A stretch of DNA of 10,123 nucleotides from an uncultured Candidatus Nemicrothrix sp. (GTDB lineage Bacteria; Actinomycetota; Acidimicrobiia; Acidimicrobiales; Acidimicrobilacustridaceae): assembly GCA_903827085.1 (NCBI GenBank), contig CAIKHC010000072.1:1-10123 (forward strand), written 5' to 3'. The notes under the pieces are model-generated. The model saw only the letters and a list, made by a program, of their open reading frames with translations. It searched no databases and was not told the DNA's origin. Positions 1-7,330 of this stretch are shown piece after piece. A program made the translations under genes and the position numbers. The number at the start of each line of letters is the position of its first letter. The stretch's first letter is position 1.

Positions 1-20
1 CACCCTCGCAGCGCGGAGAA

Positions 21-968
21 TCAACCCAACAACAGGGTCCGACACTGATCGACGTCTTTGCCCATTTGGGCGATGAGCGCGTCGACCGAATCGAATTTCA
101 GTTCATCTCGAAGATGAGCCACGAACTGCACAGCGAGTTCTTGTCCATAAAGGTCAGCGTCGAAGTCGATGAGGTGTGCCTCGAGCAGTGACGTATCGGC
201 GAATTCATAGAACGTGGGACGGCGACCAAGCGATATGGCGCAGGCCCGATTGATGCCATCGGGCGTGCGACACCAACCGGCATAGATGCCATCGGCGGGA
301 AGACAGATCGTTTCAGGGATCGCAAGGTTTGCCGTGCGGAATCCAAGGTCGCGTGCGCGACCGTCGCCATGACCCACAACACCGCGCACCTCGTGGGGGC
401 GACCCAACATCGCATTTGCCGAGTCGAGATCGCCACCGCGCAGTGCGGCGCGGATTCGCGTTGACGATACGGACTCAGTTGAAGGCTGTCCGTTTAGGTC
501 AACGAGTTCGTGGGCCAGCGTCTCGAAACCAAGACCATTTCCCATCTCAGCAAGGAGTTCCACGTTCCCAGTGCGCTTATTGCCAAAGTGGAAGTCGCTT
601 CCGACGGTAATCAGCTTTGCGTTGAGCGTTCCTACGAGATCTGCCGTAATGAATTCGGCCGCTGTTTCTTGCGCCCGTTGTTCATCGAAGCGCACGACAA
701 ATGCAACGTCAACACCACATTCCGCAAGCAGCTCAAGCTTCTGGTCGAGATCGGTGAGAAGCAGCGGCGCAGACTCGGGTCGAACGACTGATGCCGGATG
801 ACGGTCGAAGGTAACGACCACGGTTCGAAGGCCGCGCTCGGTGGCCAGCCCGCGCAACGTGGCAATGACCTGACGGTGACCGCGATGGACGCCGTCGAAC
901 GCGCCGATCGTGACAGCGGAACCCTGTCCAGCGAGATGTGCTTCGTCGTTGTCGTAGAAGACGTCCAT
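21..968 (-). CDS. ribF: Bifunctional riboflavin kinase / FAD synthetase RibF
   Basis: RibF phosphorylates riboflavin to FMN and adenylylates FMN to FAD. From the chosen start the protein has 315 residues. The N-terminal nucleotidyltransferase domain (about 1-180) shows TIGAFDGVHRGH (HxGH at 28-31), TVGSDFHFG, and SVSSTRIR (167-173). The C-terminal flavokinase domain (about 185-315) shows GHGDGRARDLGFRTANL, DGIYAGW, RRPTF and LLEAHLIDFDADLYG, with E263 the likely catalytic base. The usual PTAN motif reads RTAN (211-214), a departure at the Pro position, while Thr and Asn are kept. The ATG at 968 is preferred over in-frame ATGs at 1031 and 1013: it lies 13 nt after the truB stop, matches the family's N-terminal length before the GxFDG motif, and avoids overlap with truB. 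None of these starts has a good Shine-Dalgarno. Confidence 0.93.
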   Translation of the reverse strand: MDVFYDNDEAHLAGQGSAVTIGAFDGVHRGHRQVIATLRGLATERGLRTVVVTFDRHPASVVRPESAPLLLTDLDQKLELLAECGVDVAFVVRFDEQRAQETAAEFITADLVGTLNAKLITVGSDFHFGNKRTGNVELLAEMGNGLGFETLAHELVDLNGQPSTESVSSTRIRAALRGGDLDSANAMLGRPHEVRGVVGHGDGRARDLGFRTANLAIPETICLPADGIYAGWCRTPDGINRACAISLGRRPTFYEFADTSLLEAHLIDFDADLYGQELAVQFVAHLRDELKFDSVDALIAQMGKDVDQCRTLLLG

Positions 969-981
969 GACCGATCGAACG

Positions 982-1881
982 CTACCGTCCGTCGACCGGG
1001 GCAACGACAACATCGGGCTTGGCAGTGCCATCCCGATGAGCGATGTACATCGCGAGCAGGCGACCCTCGCCGTCGGTTACCGCCCAGGGACCCTCGCCGA
1101 CGAACCGATCATCAATCGTCAGGACCTTTCCGTGGCCAACGTCGATCCGCTCTGCCTCGGAGACCACCACGGTGGGGTTGTCCCGCATCGCCTCGACTGG
1201 GGTGAGGAGCACGTCGGGCGACACCGTTTCAAGAGCATGGGCTTCAGCGAGTGTGAATGAGCCGATGGCAGTACGTCGGAGTTCACGCAGATGCGCTCCC
1301 CCGCCAAGAGCATGACCAAGATCTGCGGCCAGCGTGCGCACATACGTACCCGAGGAACACTCCACCTCGGCAGTGACGACAAGCGGATCACTTGTCGGTG
1401 CAACGGTGAAGCGATGAATGGTGACCGGGCGTGGCGCTCGCTCAACTTCGATTCCTTCACGCGCGAGTTGATGCAGTCGCTTTCCGTCGATCTTCACTGC
1501 CGACACCATCGGGGGAATCTGCATGATGTCACCGGTGAGTTGCGGAACTGCTGCTTCAACCTGCGCAAATGTGAGGCCCGACATGTCGTGCGTTGCCGTG
1601 ACCTCGCCGGCGGCGTCGAGCGTCGAGGTTTCGGTTCCGAAGACGATTTCGCACGTGTAGGTCTTGGGCAACGCGGTGAGATATTTCAATAGACGCGTAA
1701 CGCGACCAGCGCCCAGCAGCAGTACGCCGGTGGCGTCGGGGTCGAGTGTTCCCGAATGTCCGACTTTGCGCGTGCCCAACAAGCCGCGCGATTTCGCAAC
1801 AACATCGTGCGAGGTCCAGCCCGCGTCCTTGTCAACGACGACGAGCCCGTCGGGTCCGTCGTCACGCTTCTTCGCGCTCAC
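982..1881 (-). CDS. truB: tRNA pseudouridine(55) synthase TruB
   Basis: TruB isomerises U55 in the T-loop of tRNAs to pseudouridine. The 299-residue protein has the TruB N-terminal signature GLVVVDKDAGWTSHDVV (12-28) and the catalytic motif GHSGTLDPDATGVL, with D47 the expected nucleophilic aspartate. KTY (73-75) and GTYVRTLAADLGHALGGGAHLRELRRT, the second TruB family block, follow. A C-terminal PUA-like RNA-binding region (about 230-299, VGHGKVLTIDD to LLAMYIAHRD) completes it. The start is GTG at 1881, overlapping the rbfA stop (GTGA). No Shine-Dalgarno is visible, so initiation probably depends on coupling to rbfA. The truB-ribF pair is a widely conserved arrangement, and here ribF begins 13 nt after the truB stop. 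Confidence 0.95.
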   Translation of the reverse strand: MSAKKRDDGPDGLVVVDKDAGWTSHDVVAKSRGLLGTRKVGHSGTLDPDATGVLLLGAGRVTRLLKYLTALPKTYTCEIVFGTETSTLDAAGEVTATHDMSGLTFAQVEAAVPQLTGDIMQIPPMVSAVKIDGKRLHQLAREGIEVERAPRPVTIHRFTVAPTSDPLVVTAEVECSSGTYVRTLAADLGHALGGGAHLRELRRTAIGSFTLAEAHALETVSPDVLLTPVEAMRDNPTVVVSEAERIDVGHGKVLTIDDRFVGEGPWAVTDGEGRLLAMYIAHRDGTAKPDVVVAPVDGR

Positions 1882-2270
1882 GATTCGGTGGCGTCGGGTT
1901 CCGGTCGGGGGCCTTCGGCCAACAACGATTCGATACGCGCGCCGGCCCGAACAGCAGGATCGGGCGCAAACGAAAGTTCCGGCGTGCGCTTCATGCGCGC
2001 TTCACGGCCAATCGCCGACTGCAGCTTGTAGCGAATCTCGCCGAATGCTTCAAGAACCTCGGGATCGCCTTCTTCATCTTGGATCGAATCGAAGTACACC
2101 TTGGCGTGGCGAAGATCGCCTTCGATATCAACTGAAGTAATGGTCACGAGATGGAGACGATCGTCATCCATGCGCTCGAGTTCGCCCGCGATGATCTCGC
2201 GTAACAACTCGTTGAGTCGAGCGGTACGCGGATACTGACGGGCCGAGCCGTGGTTGCTTCGTCGACTCAT
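1878..2270 (-). CDS. rbfA: 30S ribosome-binding factor RbfA
   Basis: RbfA binds the immature 30S subunit and assists 16S rRNA 5'-end maturation, notably during cold adaptation. The 130-residue product matches the usual family length and is a single type II KH-like domain. It has the N-terminal helix (RTARLNELLREIIAGELERM, about 15-34), the LVTITSVDIEGDLRHAKVYF strand segment (41-60), and the C-terminal family motif RTPELSFAPDPAVRAGARIESLL. The ATG start has an AGGAGG site 7 nt upstream. Its TGA stop overlaps the GTG start of truB in a GTGA tetranucleotide, so the two are likely translationally coupled. In many actinobacteria ylxP (DUF503) precedes rbfA and nrnA follows it; both are absent here. 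Confidence 0.94.
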   Translation of the reverse strand: MSRRSNHGSARQYPRTARLNELLREIIAGELERMDDDRLHLVTITSVDIEGDLRHAKVYFDSIQDEEGDPEVLEAFGEIRYKLQSAIGREARMKRTPELSFAPDPAVRAGARIESLLAEGPRPEPDATES

Positions 2271-2277
2271 GCAAACG

Positions 2278-2283
2278 CCTCCT
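2278..2283 (-). promoter_or_regulatory. Strong Shine-Dalgarno for rbfA
   Basis: AGGAGG lies 7 nt before the rbfA ATG at 2270, indicating independent, efficient initiation even though the gene is probably cotranscribed with infB. Confidence 0.85.
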
Positions 2284-2305
2284 GGTTGACCCTAAGGAAT
2301 CCGAA

Positions 2306-2318
2306 CGGCGAACCGCCG
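2306..2318 (-). repeat. Small hairpin between infB and rbfA
   Basis: CGGCG-GTT-CGCCG on the minus strand forms a 5-bp stem 8 nt after the infB stop. There is no U-tract (TTCGGATTCC follows), so it is at best a weak structure. The rest of the 56-nt gap holds only the rbfA ribosome binding site. Confidence 0.3.
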
Positions 2319-2326
2319 GACACAAC

Positions 2327-5218
2327 TTAGGTGCGCGGAATCTCGCGGTCTTCGTAGGTTTCGATGATGTCGCCAGGCTTGAGGTCTTGGAAATCGGTAA
2401 GACCGATACCGCACTCGAAGCCAGCGGCAACTTCGCGGACATCGTCCTTGAAACGGCGGAGCGATGCGACCGAACCCTTCCAGATGATTGTTCCTTCACG
2501 AAGGAAGCGCACCTTGCTACCGCGAGTGATCTGACCGTTGGTGACGTAACAGCCGGCAATAGCGCCGACCTTGGGCACACGGAAGATCTCGCGAACCTCG
2601 GCGTCACCTGTGACGATTTCTTCGTACTCAGGCTTGAGGAGACCAAGCATGGCCTTCTCAATGTCTTCAAGCACCTGGTAGATGATTTCGTAGGCACGAA
2701 TTTCAACATGCTCGGTGTCGGCCAGTTCACGAGCCTGACGATCGGGTCGGACATTGAAGCCGATGATCGTGGCGTTGGACGTGGCCGCCAACTGGACATC
2801 GTTCTGAGTGATGCCACCAACAGCGCGGTGCACGAATGCGAGTTTGACTTCGTCGCGTTCGAGTCGCTTGAGGCTCTCGGTAAGTGCTTCGAGCGAACCG
2901 GTAACGTCGGCCTTCAGAATGAGGTTGAGCGTTGCTGATTCGCCTGCCTGAATCTGTTGGAAGATGTCTTCGAGCTTGGCGCCACCGCTCATTGCATGAG
3001 CTTCTCGGCCGATTGTGGCAACCCGGAGCCAGTGCTCGCGAGTTGCGGCAACCTTCGAAGCGGTCTTCTCGTCGGGAGCAACAACGAAACGGTCGCCGGC
3101 GATGGCGACGTCGGAAAGACCAAGTACCTGAACCGGAGCCGAGGGGCCCGCTTCTTTGATCGTGTTTCCCTGATCGTCGATGATTGCGCGGACGCGACCC
3201 CACGCAGCACCGGCAACCAGTGGATCGCCAACGCGCAGCGTTCCATGTTGCACAAGCACTGTGGCCACTGGGCCTCGACCAATATCGAGATTTGATTCGA
3301 GTACGACGCCGCGAGCACGGCCATCGGCGTTGGCTCGAAGGTCTTCGAGGTCGGCCATGATGAGCACGTTCTCGAGAAGATCGTCGATTCCGAGGTTCTG
3401 AAGTGCGGAGACTTCCACCATGACGGTTTCGCCGCCCCATGCTTCGGGGACGAGTTCGTGTTCAGACAACTGCTGCATCACACGAGTGGGATCAGCGTTC
3501 TCGCGATCGACTTTGTTGATGGCAACAATGATCGGAACGTCGGCAGCCTTCGCGTGGTTAATGGCTTCGATCGTTTGCGGCATGACGCCATCGTCGGCAG
3601 CGACCACAAGAATGACGACGTCGGTTGCATCGGCGCCACGAGCACGCATAGCGGTGAACGCTTCGTGACCGGGGGTGTCGAGGAACGTAATCGCACGTCC
3701 GTCTTGGGTGACTTGATAAGCACCGATGTGCTGGGTAATGCCACCGGCCTCGCCGGCAACAACATTGGCGTTACGAATCTGATCAAGAAGTTTGGTCTTG
3801 CCGTGATCGACGTGACCCATAACGGTGATCACCGGCGGACGATGCTCCCACGCTTCATAGGTTGCGTCGTCGACATCTTCTTCGAGCATGAGCATCTTCT
3901 GCAGCTCGACTTCTTGTTCTTCGCCGGGATTGACGAGACGAATCGATACGCCGATTTCGGCAGCGAAGAGTTCGATCATGTCGTCGCTCAGCGATTGTGT
4001 AGCGGTGACCATTTCGCCCTGTTGCATGAGGAAGCGAACGACGTCGGCCGCCGTGCGATTCATCTTGGGGCCGAGATCCTGCGCAGTTGACGCGCGCTCT
4101 ACGACAACTTCACCAACCGGAATTGGCGCTTCACGAGGCGTGTAGCTCGGTGCGTCGATCGGCTGAAGTTCGTCGCGGTTACGACGACGACGACCCTTGC
4201 GCTTGGGACGCGGACCACCGGGACGACCACCAGGGCCGCCACCAGGACGACCGCCGCCACCGGGACGACCACCAGGGCCGCCACCGCCGGGACCGCCGCC
4301 ACCAGGACCACCAAAGCCGCCACCGGGACCGCCGCCGCCAGGACCACCACCGGGACGAGGGCCGTTAAAGCCTCCGCCACCGGGACGACCACTGGGAGCG
4401 CCGCCACCAGGACGACCACCAGCGCCAGGACCACCGGCACCGGGACCACCGGGACGACCACCAGGACGCGCACCAGGAGCAGGTGTTTCGCGACGCATGC
4501 CGGGGGGCGGCGGGATGGGCTTGCCCGTAGAAGAAGTCGGGGGGCGACCGCCGGGAGGAGGCGGAATCGGCTTACCCGTCGTCGAGGTCGGAGGACGCTG
4601 AGGCATCGGAGCGCGTGCCGCAGGCGCGGCCGGCTCTCCGACTGCTGGTGCTGCCGGTGCTGCCGGGGCAACAGGTGCCTCGGCTGCAGGCGCAACAGGC
4701 GCAGGCGCAGGCGCAACGGGAGCAGCAGGTGCTTCGCGACGCGGGCCAGAACTACCCGATGACGAAATGACACGCTTCGGTGCAGCCGGCTTCGGCGCAG
4801 GAGCGGGTTCAGGTGCGGATTCGGGTGCGGGAGCAACCGTCTCGACCTCGGCAACAGGAACGTCGACAACTGCCGGTTCCGGTTCGGCGGGCGCGACAGC
4901 AGCCTCGGCCTCGTCCGGTTCGTCGGCAGTCTTCTTTGCTGCAGCCTTCTTGGCCGGAGCTTTCTTGGCGGGAGCTTTCTTCGCCGCGGTCTTCTTGGCC
5001 GCTGCCTTCTTGGCCGGAGCTTCTGGTTCCTCGGGCTGCACATCGCGCACAAGGCCTTCACGCTCGGCCTTGCGGCGAACGCGGTCAGCTTGAGGCTCGA
5101 CGACGCTTGAGGAATGGCTCTTCACGCCGATCCCGAGCGCGACGCACAGATCCAAGGTCTCTTTATTCGTGAGACCTAGTTCTCGTGCCAGCTCGTACAC
5201 ACGGATGTTGGACGGCAA
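2327..5218 (-). CDS. infB: Translation initiation factor IF-2
   Basis: IF2 is the GTPase that recruits initiator fMet-tRNA to the 30S subunit and promotes 50S joining. The 963-residue protein starts with an IF2_N helical domain ([17 protein letters not shown]). A long low-complexity linker follows: Lys/Ala repeats (70-97), Ala/Pro/Glu (100-205), two 17-residue Pro-rich repeats (208-241), Gly/Arg/Pro repeats (249-335) and a basic patch ([11 protein letters not shown]). A second IF2_N-like segment occupies about 377-430. The G domain shows G1 GHVDHGKT (468-475), G2 GGIT (492-495), G3 DTPGH (514-518), G4 NKVD (568-571) and G5 SAL (604-606). Domains II and III and the fMet-tRNA-binding C-terminal domain (about 835-963, with [13 protein letters not shown]) complete it. 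The start is TTG, chosen for its GAGG site and conserved N-terminus. It lies between nusA and rbfA as in most bacteria. Confidence 0.97.
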   Translation of the reverse strand: MPSNIRVYELARELGLTNKETLDLCVALGIGVKSHSSSVVEPQADRVRRKAEREGLVRDVQPEEPEAPAKKAAAKKTAAKKAPAKKAPAKKAAAKKTADEPDEAEAAVAPAEPEPAVVDVPVAEVETVAPAPESAPEPAPAPKPAAPKRVISSSGSSGPRREAPAAPVAPAPAPVAPAAEAPVAPAAPAAPAVGEPAAPAARAPMPQRPPTSTTGKPIPPPPGGRPPTSSTGKPIPPPPGMRRETPAPGARPGGRPGGPGAGGPGAGGRPGGGAPSGRPGGGGFNGPRPGGGPGGGGPGGGFGGPGGGGPGGGGPGGRPGGGGRPGGGPGGRPGGPRPKRKGRRRRNRDELQPIDAPSYTPREAPIPVGEVVVERASTAQDLGPKMNRTAADVVRFLMQQGEMVTATQSLSDDMIELFAAEIGVSIRLVNPGEEQEVELQKMLMLEEDVDDATYEAWEHRPPVITVMGHVDHGKTKLLDQIRNANVVAGEAGGITQHIGAYQVTQDGRAITFLDTPGHEAFTAMRARGADATDVVILVVAADDGVMPQTIEAINHAKAADVPIIVAINKVDRENADPTRVMQQLSEHELVPEAWGGETVMVEVSALQNLGIDDLLENVLIMADLEDLRANADGRARGVVLESNLDIGRGPVATVLVQHGTLRVGDPLVAGAAWGRVRAIIDDQGNTIKEAGPSAPVQVLGLSDVAIAGDRFVVAPDEKTASKVAATREHWLRVATIGREAHAMSGGAKLEDIFQQIQAGESATLNLILKADVTGSLEALTESLKRLERDEVKLAFVHRAVGGITQNDVQLAATSNATIIGFNVRPDRQARELADTEHVEIRAYEIIYQVLEDIEKAMLGLLKPEYEEIVTGDAEVREIFRVPKVGAIAGCYVTNGQITRGSKVRFLREGTIIWKGSVASLRRFKDDVREVAAGFECGIGLTDFQDLKPGDIIETYEDREIPRT
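4214..4474 (-). repeat. Gly/Arg/Pro-rich repeat tract in IF2
   Basis: Residues 249-335 are nearly all Gly, Pro and Arg, in units such as [11 protein letters not shown] and GGFGG. The DNA is a run of degenerate GGT/CGT/CCC-type trinucleotides (seen as CCACCGGGACGACC-like units on the plus strand), prone to slippage and length variation. RGG-like tracts of this kind often bind RNA; that role here is inferred. The basic [11 protein letters not shown] patch follows directly. Confidence 0.8.
4496..4597 (-). repeat. Tandem 17-residue Pro-rich repeat in IF2
   Basis: Two adjacent units in the infB linker, [17 protein letters not shown] (208-224) and [17 protein letters not shown] (225-241), differ at only two positions. 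They look like an in-frame 51-bp duplication. The units contain a PPPP run, a motif that commonly slows ribosomes unless EF-P acts. Confidence 0.85.
4928..5011 (-). repeat. Lys/Ala-rich repeat tract in IF2 (AKKxA units)
   Basis: Residues 70-97 of IF2 are built from short units such as [10 protein letters not shown] and AKKAA. The tract resembles basic histone-H1-like tails and likely contacts RNA or the ribosome; this is inference. The DNA repeats a CTTCTTGGC(C/G)-like theme on the plus strand. Confidence 0.7.
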
Positions 5219-5224
5219 CTGCTA

Positions 5225-5228
5225 CCTC
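5225..5228 (-). promoter_or_regulatory. Shine-Dalgarno supporting the TTG start of infB
   Basis: GAGG lies 6 nt upstream of TTG at 5218 on the minus strand. Together with the conserved [11 protein letters not shown] beginning four residues in, it supports the rare TTG as the true start. Confidence 0.65.
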
Positions 5229-5279
5229 AGTGATCGTGGTTCGGGACCCACCAAACAAAGCGTCAGATGGGCTCGACCC

Positions 5280-5298
5280 TCCGTGACACAGCCACGGA
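5280..5298 (-). repeat. Second hairpin in the nusA-infB gap
   Basis: TCCGTG and CACGGA form a perfect 6-bp stem with a 7-nt loop (GCTGTGT) on the minus strand, 11 nt beyond the first hairpin of this gap and about 60 nt before the infB start. There is no U-tract. It could be part of an infB leader; at this size it could also be chance. Confidence 0.35.
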
Positions 5299-5309
5299 AC
5301 GGGTCTCTA

Positions 5310-5338
5310 TCCTCGCACGACACAGGGTCGGACGAGGA
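5310..5338 (-). repeat. Long hairpin after nusA
   Basis: On the minus strand TCCTCGT pairs with GCGAGGA (7 bp including one G-U). After a single C/U mismatch, CGAC pairs with GTCG around a CCTGT loop. The 29-nt element begins 10 nt after the nusA stop codon. No U-tract follows, so it is not a classic terminator; it may be a pause or processing site, or a mRNA-stabilising structure between nusA and infB. Confidence 0.5.
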
Positions 5339-5348
5339 ATGGTGACGA

Positions 5349-6587
5349 CTACGCCGGATCTTCCGAACCGGTTTCTTCGGCGGCCTCTGCCTCGGCAGCC
5401 TCGACGATGGCTTCGGCTTCGGCCACAACTTCGGCTTCTACTTCTGCTTCGACTTCAGTCTCTTCAACATCTTCAGCGGCTTGTGCGTAGGCCTCGGCGG
5501 ACATTGCTTCGCCACCTTCGGCGGGCTGCCACACCTGTTCGCCCGTTTCGGCGTCGACGACCCATTCGCCTTCGGCCCAATCCTGGTTGGCGTAGGCCTC
5601 TTCTTCGGCGAGTTGGGTTTCAGACTTGATATCGACGCGCCAACCGGTGAGACGAGCAGCAAGGCGAGCGTTCTGCCCTTCCTTGCCAATAGCCAGGGAG
5701 AGTTGGTAATCGGGAACGATGACTTCGGCGGTGCCGGTGTCTTCGTGAATGCGAACTTCCTTGACCTTGGCCGGCGACAGCGCCTTCATGACGAAGTCGG
5801 CCGGTTCATCGGAGAAGGGAACGATGTCGATCTTTTCGCCACGAAGTTCATTGACGACCATACGAACGCGAGCGCCGCGCGCGCCGACGCATGCGCCAAC
5901 GGGATCGACGTTGGAATCGTTCGACAACACAGCGATCTTGGTACGTGCTCCTGGTTCACGAGCACAGGCCTTGATCTCGACAACGCCGTCGGCGATTTCG
6001 GGAACTTCGAGTTCGAACAGTCGCTTGATGAGACCGGGATGGGTGCGGCTTGTGACGATCTGCGGACCCTTTGCGGTCTTACGCACTTCGACGATATAGG
6101 CCTTGACGCGCGCACCGGGTTCGGGACGCTCGTAGGGAACCTGTTCGGCCTGAGGCATAAGCGCTTCGACGCGACCAAGATCGAGCAGCGTGTAGCGCGC
6201 ATCGGTCTGCTGAATGATGCCGGTAACGATGTCGCCTTCGCGACCTGCGTATTCCTCGTACTTCATTTCGCGCTCGGCTTCACGAATGCGCTGGTTCATG
6301 ACCTGCTTCATCGTTTGCGCAGCAACACGACCCCACACCTCGGCCGGCGGGGTGACATCGAACTCTTCGCCTTCGGGGACACCGTCGTCGTCGAGGGCTT
6401 GGGCCATCACACGAACTTCGCCGGTATCGGGATCGATGATGACCCACGCATACTCTTGTGAATCTGGCAGCCGCTTGTAAGCGGATTCGAACGCGTCGGC
6501 AAGTGCGCCAAACAGCGTGTCGATCGAGATTCCCTTGTCGACGGCGAGTGCCTGGAGTGCCTCGATGAGATCAGGGGAGTTCATCAC
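5349..6587 (-). CDS. nusA: Transcription termination/antitermination protein NusA
   Basis: NusA binds RNA polymerase and nascent RNA, modulating pausing, intrinsic termination and antitermination. Domains in order: N-terminal RNAP-binding domain (about 1-115, [12 protein letters not shown] to REMKYEEY), S1 RNA-binding domain (about 116-182, [21 protein letters not shown]), and KH1/KH2 (about 200-320), with [18 protein letters not shown] and [16 protein letters not shown] as the GXXG-type RNA-contact loops. Residues 324-412 form an acidic, Glu/Ala/Val-rich tail with near-repeats such as [10 protein letters not shown]; there is no E. coli-style pair of AR domains. The start is GTG at 6587, with ATG as the second codon (6584) an alternative. 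AAGG lies 7 nt before the GTG, favouring GTG; the ATG would make a TGATG overlap with the rimP stop. The next gene is infB after 130 nt; ylxR, usual at this spot, is absent. Confidence 0.95.
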   Translation of the reverse strand: MMNSPDLIEALQALAVDKGISIDTLFGALADAFESAYKRLPDSQEYAWVIIDPDTGEVRVMAQALDDDGVPEGEEFDVTPPAEVWGRVAAQTMKQVMNQRIREAEREMKYEEYAGREGDIVTGIIQQTDARYTLLDLGRVEALMPQAEQVPYERPEPGARVKAYIVEVRKTAKGPQIVTSRTHPGLIKRLFELEVPEIADGVVEIKACAREPGARTKIAVLSNDSNVDPVGACVGARGARVRMVVNELRGEKIDIVPFSDEPADFVMKALSPAKVKEVRIHEDTGTAEVIVPDYQLSLAIGKEGQNARLAARLTGWRVDIKSETQLAEEEAYANQDWAEGEWVVDAETGEQVWQPAEGGEAMSAEAYAQAAEDVEETEVEAEVEAEVVAEAEAIVEAAEAEAAEETGSEDPA

Positions 6588-7165
6588 GACTGGACCTTCT
6601 CTTCCTTGGGGGACGCGTTCGACGCGTCCTTCTTAGACTTCGTAGTTTTTGGCGCAGTTTTCGCCGGCTTCACGGCTTTCGCGCCGTTCTTGGGGCCGCC
6701 CGGTTTGGGTGTGGGACCCCAGACGAATGTGGTGTGCGCCTTTTCGATTTCACCAAGGTTGAGCGTGATGCTCTCACCCAGTGGTTCATCGAGGGCGATA
6801 GTGACCGTGGTGTCGGTCGAACCGGTAACGGTGCCGGAGAACCGACGACCAACCGGATGATTCGGGAATGTCTTGACCGCAACGGTGCGACCAACCGCCC
6901 ACGCATAGTGAGCAGGTGTACGAAGTACGCGTTCAAGACCGGGGCTGGACACTTCAAGTGTGAAACTGCTTGAAATGGGATCGTGTTCGTCGATCGCCCG
7001 CGAAATTGCTCGGGTCGTTTTGGTGATGTCGTCGATGCTGACGCCACCTTGACGATCGACCGTGACTCGCAGGACGGGACCAGCTTGTTCAAGATCGAAC
7101 AGTTCGAGACCCTCTGCGGCCACCAATGGTTCGATAAGTGCTCGTACACGTGCGGACACGCTCAT
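6584..7165 (-). CDS. rimP: Ribosome maturation factor RimP
   Basis: RimP binds the free 30S subunit in the cytoplasm and helps its late maturation. The 193-residue product has the RimP N-terminal domain with the family signature EVSSPGLERVL at residues 71-81, followed by the Sm-like C-terminal domain (about 88-150, including VGRRFSGTVTG and the FVWGP end). Beyond about residue 151 comes a Lys/Pro/Ala-rich basic tail (KPGGPKNGAKAVKPAK and onward), longer than in the E. coli protein (about 150 residues) and likely disordered. The start is the ATG with AGGAGG 6 nt upstream; a TTG 27 nt earlier is rejected because the ribosome binding site would fall inside the gene. The stop TGA overlaps the start of nusA, indicating translational coupling. 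As first gene after the terminator at 7231-7265, it heads the rimP-nusA-infB operon, a conserved bacterial arrangement. Confidence 0.94.
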   Translation of the reverse strand: MSVSARVRALIEPLVAAEGLELFDLEQAGPVLRVTVDRQGGVSIDDITKTTRAISRAIDEHDPISSSFTLEVSSPGLERVLRTPAHYAWAVGRTVAVKTFPNHPVGRRFSGTVTGSTDTTVTIALDEPLGESITLNLGEIEKAHTTFVWGPTPKPGGPKNGAKAVKPAKTAPKTTKSKKDASNASPKEEKVQS

Positions 7166-7171
7166 TGCTGG

Positions 7172-7177
7172 CCTCCT
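7172..7177 (-). promoter_or_regulatory. Strong Shine-Dalgarno that fixes the rimP start
   Basis: AGGAGG within GAAAGGAGG sits 6 nt before the ATG at 7165. An upstream in-frame TTG at 7192 would place this site inside the coding sequence, so the ATG is preferred. Confidence 0.85.
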
Positions 7178-7230
7178 TTCAAAGGGTTTCAAAGATCACA
7201 GACTGCAAGGTGACCGCAACCTGAATTCGG

Positions 7231-7265
7231 GAGAAACAAAAGGCGTGGGCAAAAGCCCACGCCTT
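7231..7265 (-). terminator. Rho-independent terminator between proS and rimP
   Basis: The minus strand has a perfect 10-bp GC-rich stem, AGGCGTGGGC with GCCCACGCCT (11 bp counting one closing A-T pair), and a TTTT loop. TTTGTTTCTC follows, a T-rich tail as expected of an intrinsic terminator. In the other direction the stem is followed by CGTCAG, so it works as a minus-strand terminator. It lies about 140 nt after the proS stop and 75 nt before the rimP start. It may end the ispG/proS transcripts, or act as an attenuator in the leader of the rimP-nusA operon if the promoter lies upstream. Confidence 0.9.
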
Positions 7266-7297
7266 CGTCAGTACTGCCGAACGATTGCGATGGGAGG

Positions 7298-7303
7298 AGT
7301 GTA
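7298..7303 (-). promoter_or_regulatory. Candidate -10 box upstream of the rimP operon
   Basis: TACACT on the minus strand is the only TANNNT hexamer I found between the proS stop and the rimP start. It would start transcription near 7290, about 25 nt before the strong terminator hairpin at 7240-7265. No convincing -35 hexamer is visible at 16-18 nt. A weaker alternative lies beyond the terminator: TTGCGG (7214-7219) and GATCTT (7192-7197), 16 nt apart, each matching consensus at 3 of 6 positions. Confidence 0.3.
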
Positions 7304-7330
7304 GACCCCTCGACCCAGAAACGACCACCC

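Noticed and set aside
1..20. Sequence downstream of ribF at the window edge
   Set aside because: Twenty bases are too few to call any feature; the next gene of the operon would lie outside the window.
969..1031. Upstream ATGs (1031 and 1013) for ribF
   Set aside because: They would overlap the truB coding end by up to 50 nt, lack a Shine-Dalgarno and add residues before the family's usual N-terminus. The ATG at 968 fits better.
3458..4090. Plus-strand open frame of 210 codons antisense to infB
   Set aside because: It lies opposite the conserved G domain of IF2; the coding constraint on the minus strand explains the open frame.
4197..4601. Plus-strand frame of 134 codons encoding a Pro/Gly-rich protein
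   Set aside because: It is the antisense of the Gly/Arg/Pro repeat tract of infB; its composition is a by-product of that repeat and there is no independent gene signal.
5222..5428. A 68-codon minus-strand frame covering the nusA end and the nusA-infB gap, considered as a ylxR remnant
   Set aside because: Most of it lies inside nusA in another frame, its sequence shows no CxGC motif or other YlxR signature, and it has no own ribosome binding site.
5481..6461. Long plus-strand open frame (326 codons) antisense to nusA
   Set aside because: Long antisense frames are common in GC-rich coding DNA. NusA on the other strand is clearly the real gene and the antisense product resembles nothing I recognise.
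7166..7192. Upstream TTG start for rimP at 7192
   Set aside because: It would put the AGGAGG site inside the gene and add nine residues not typical of RimP.
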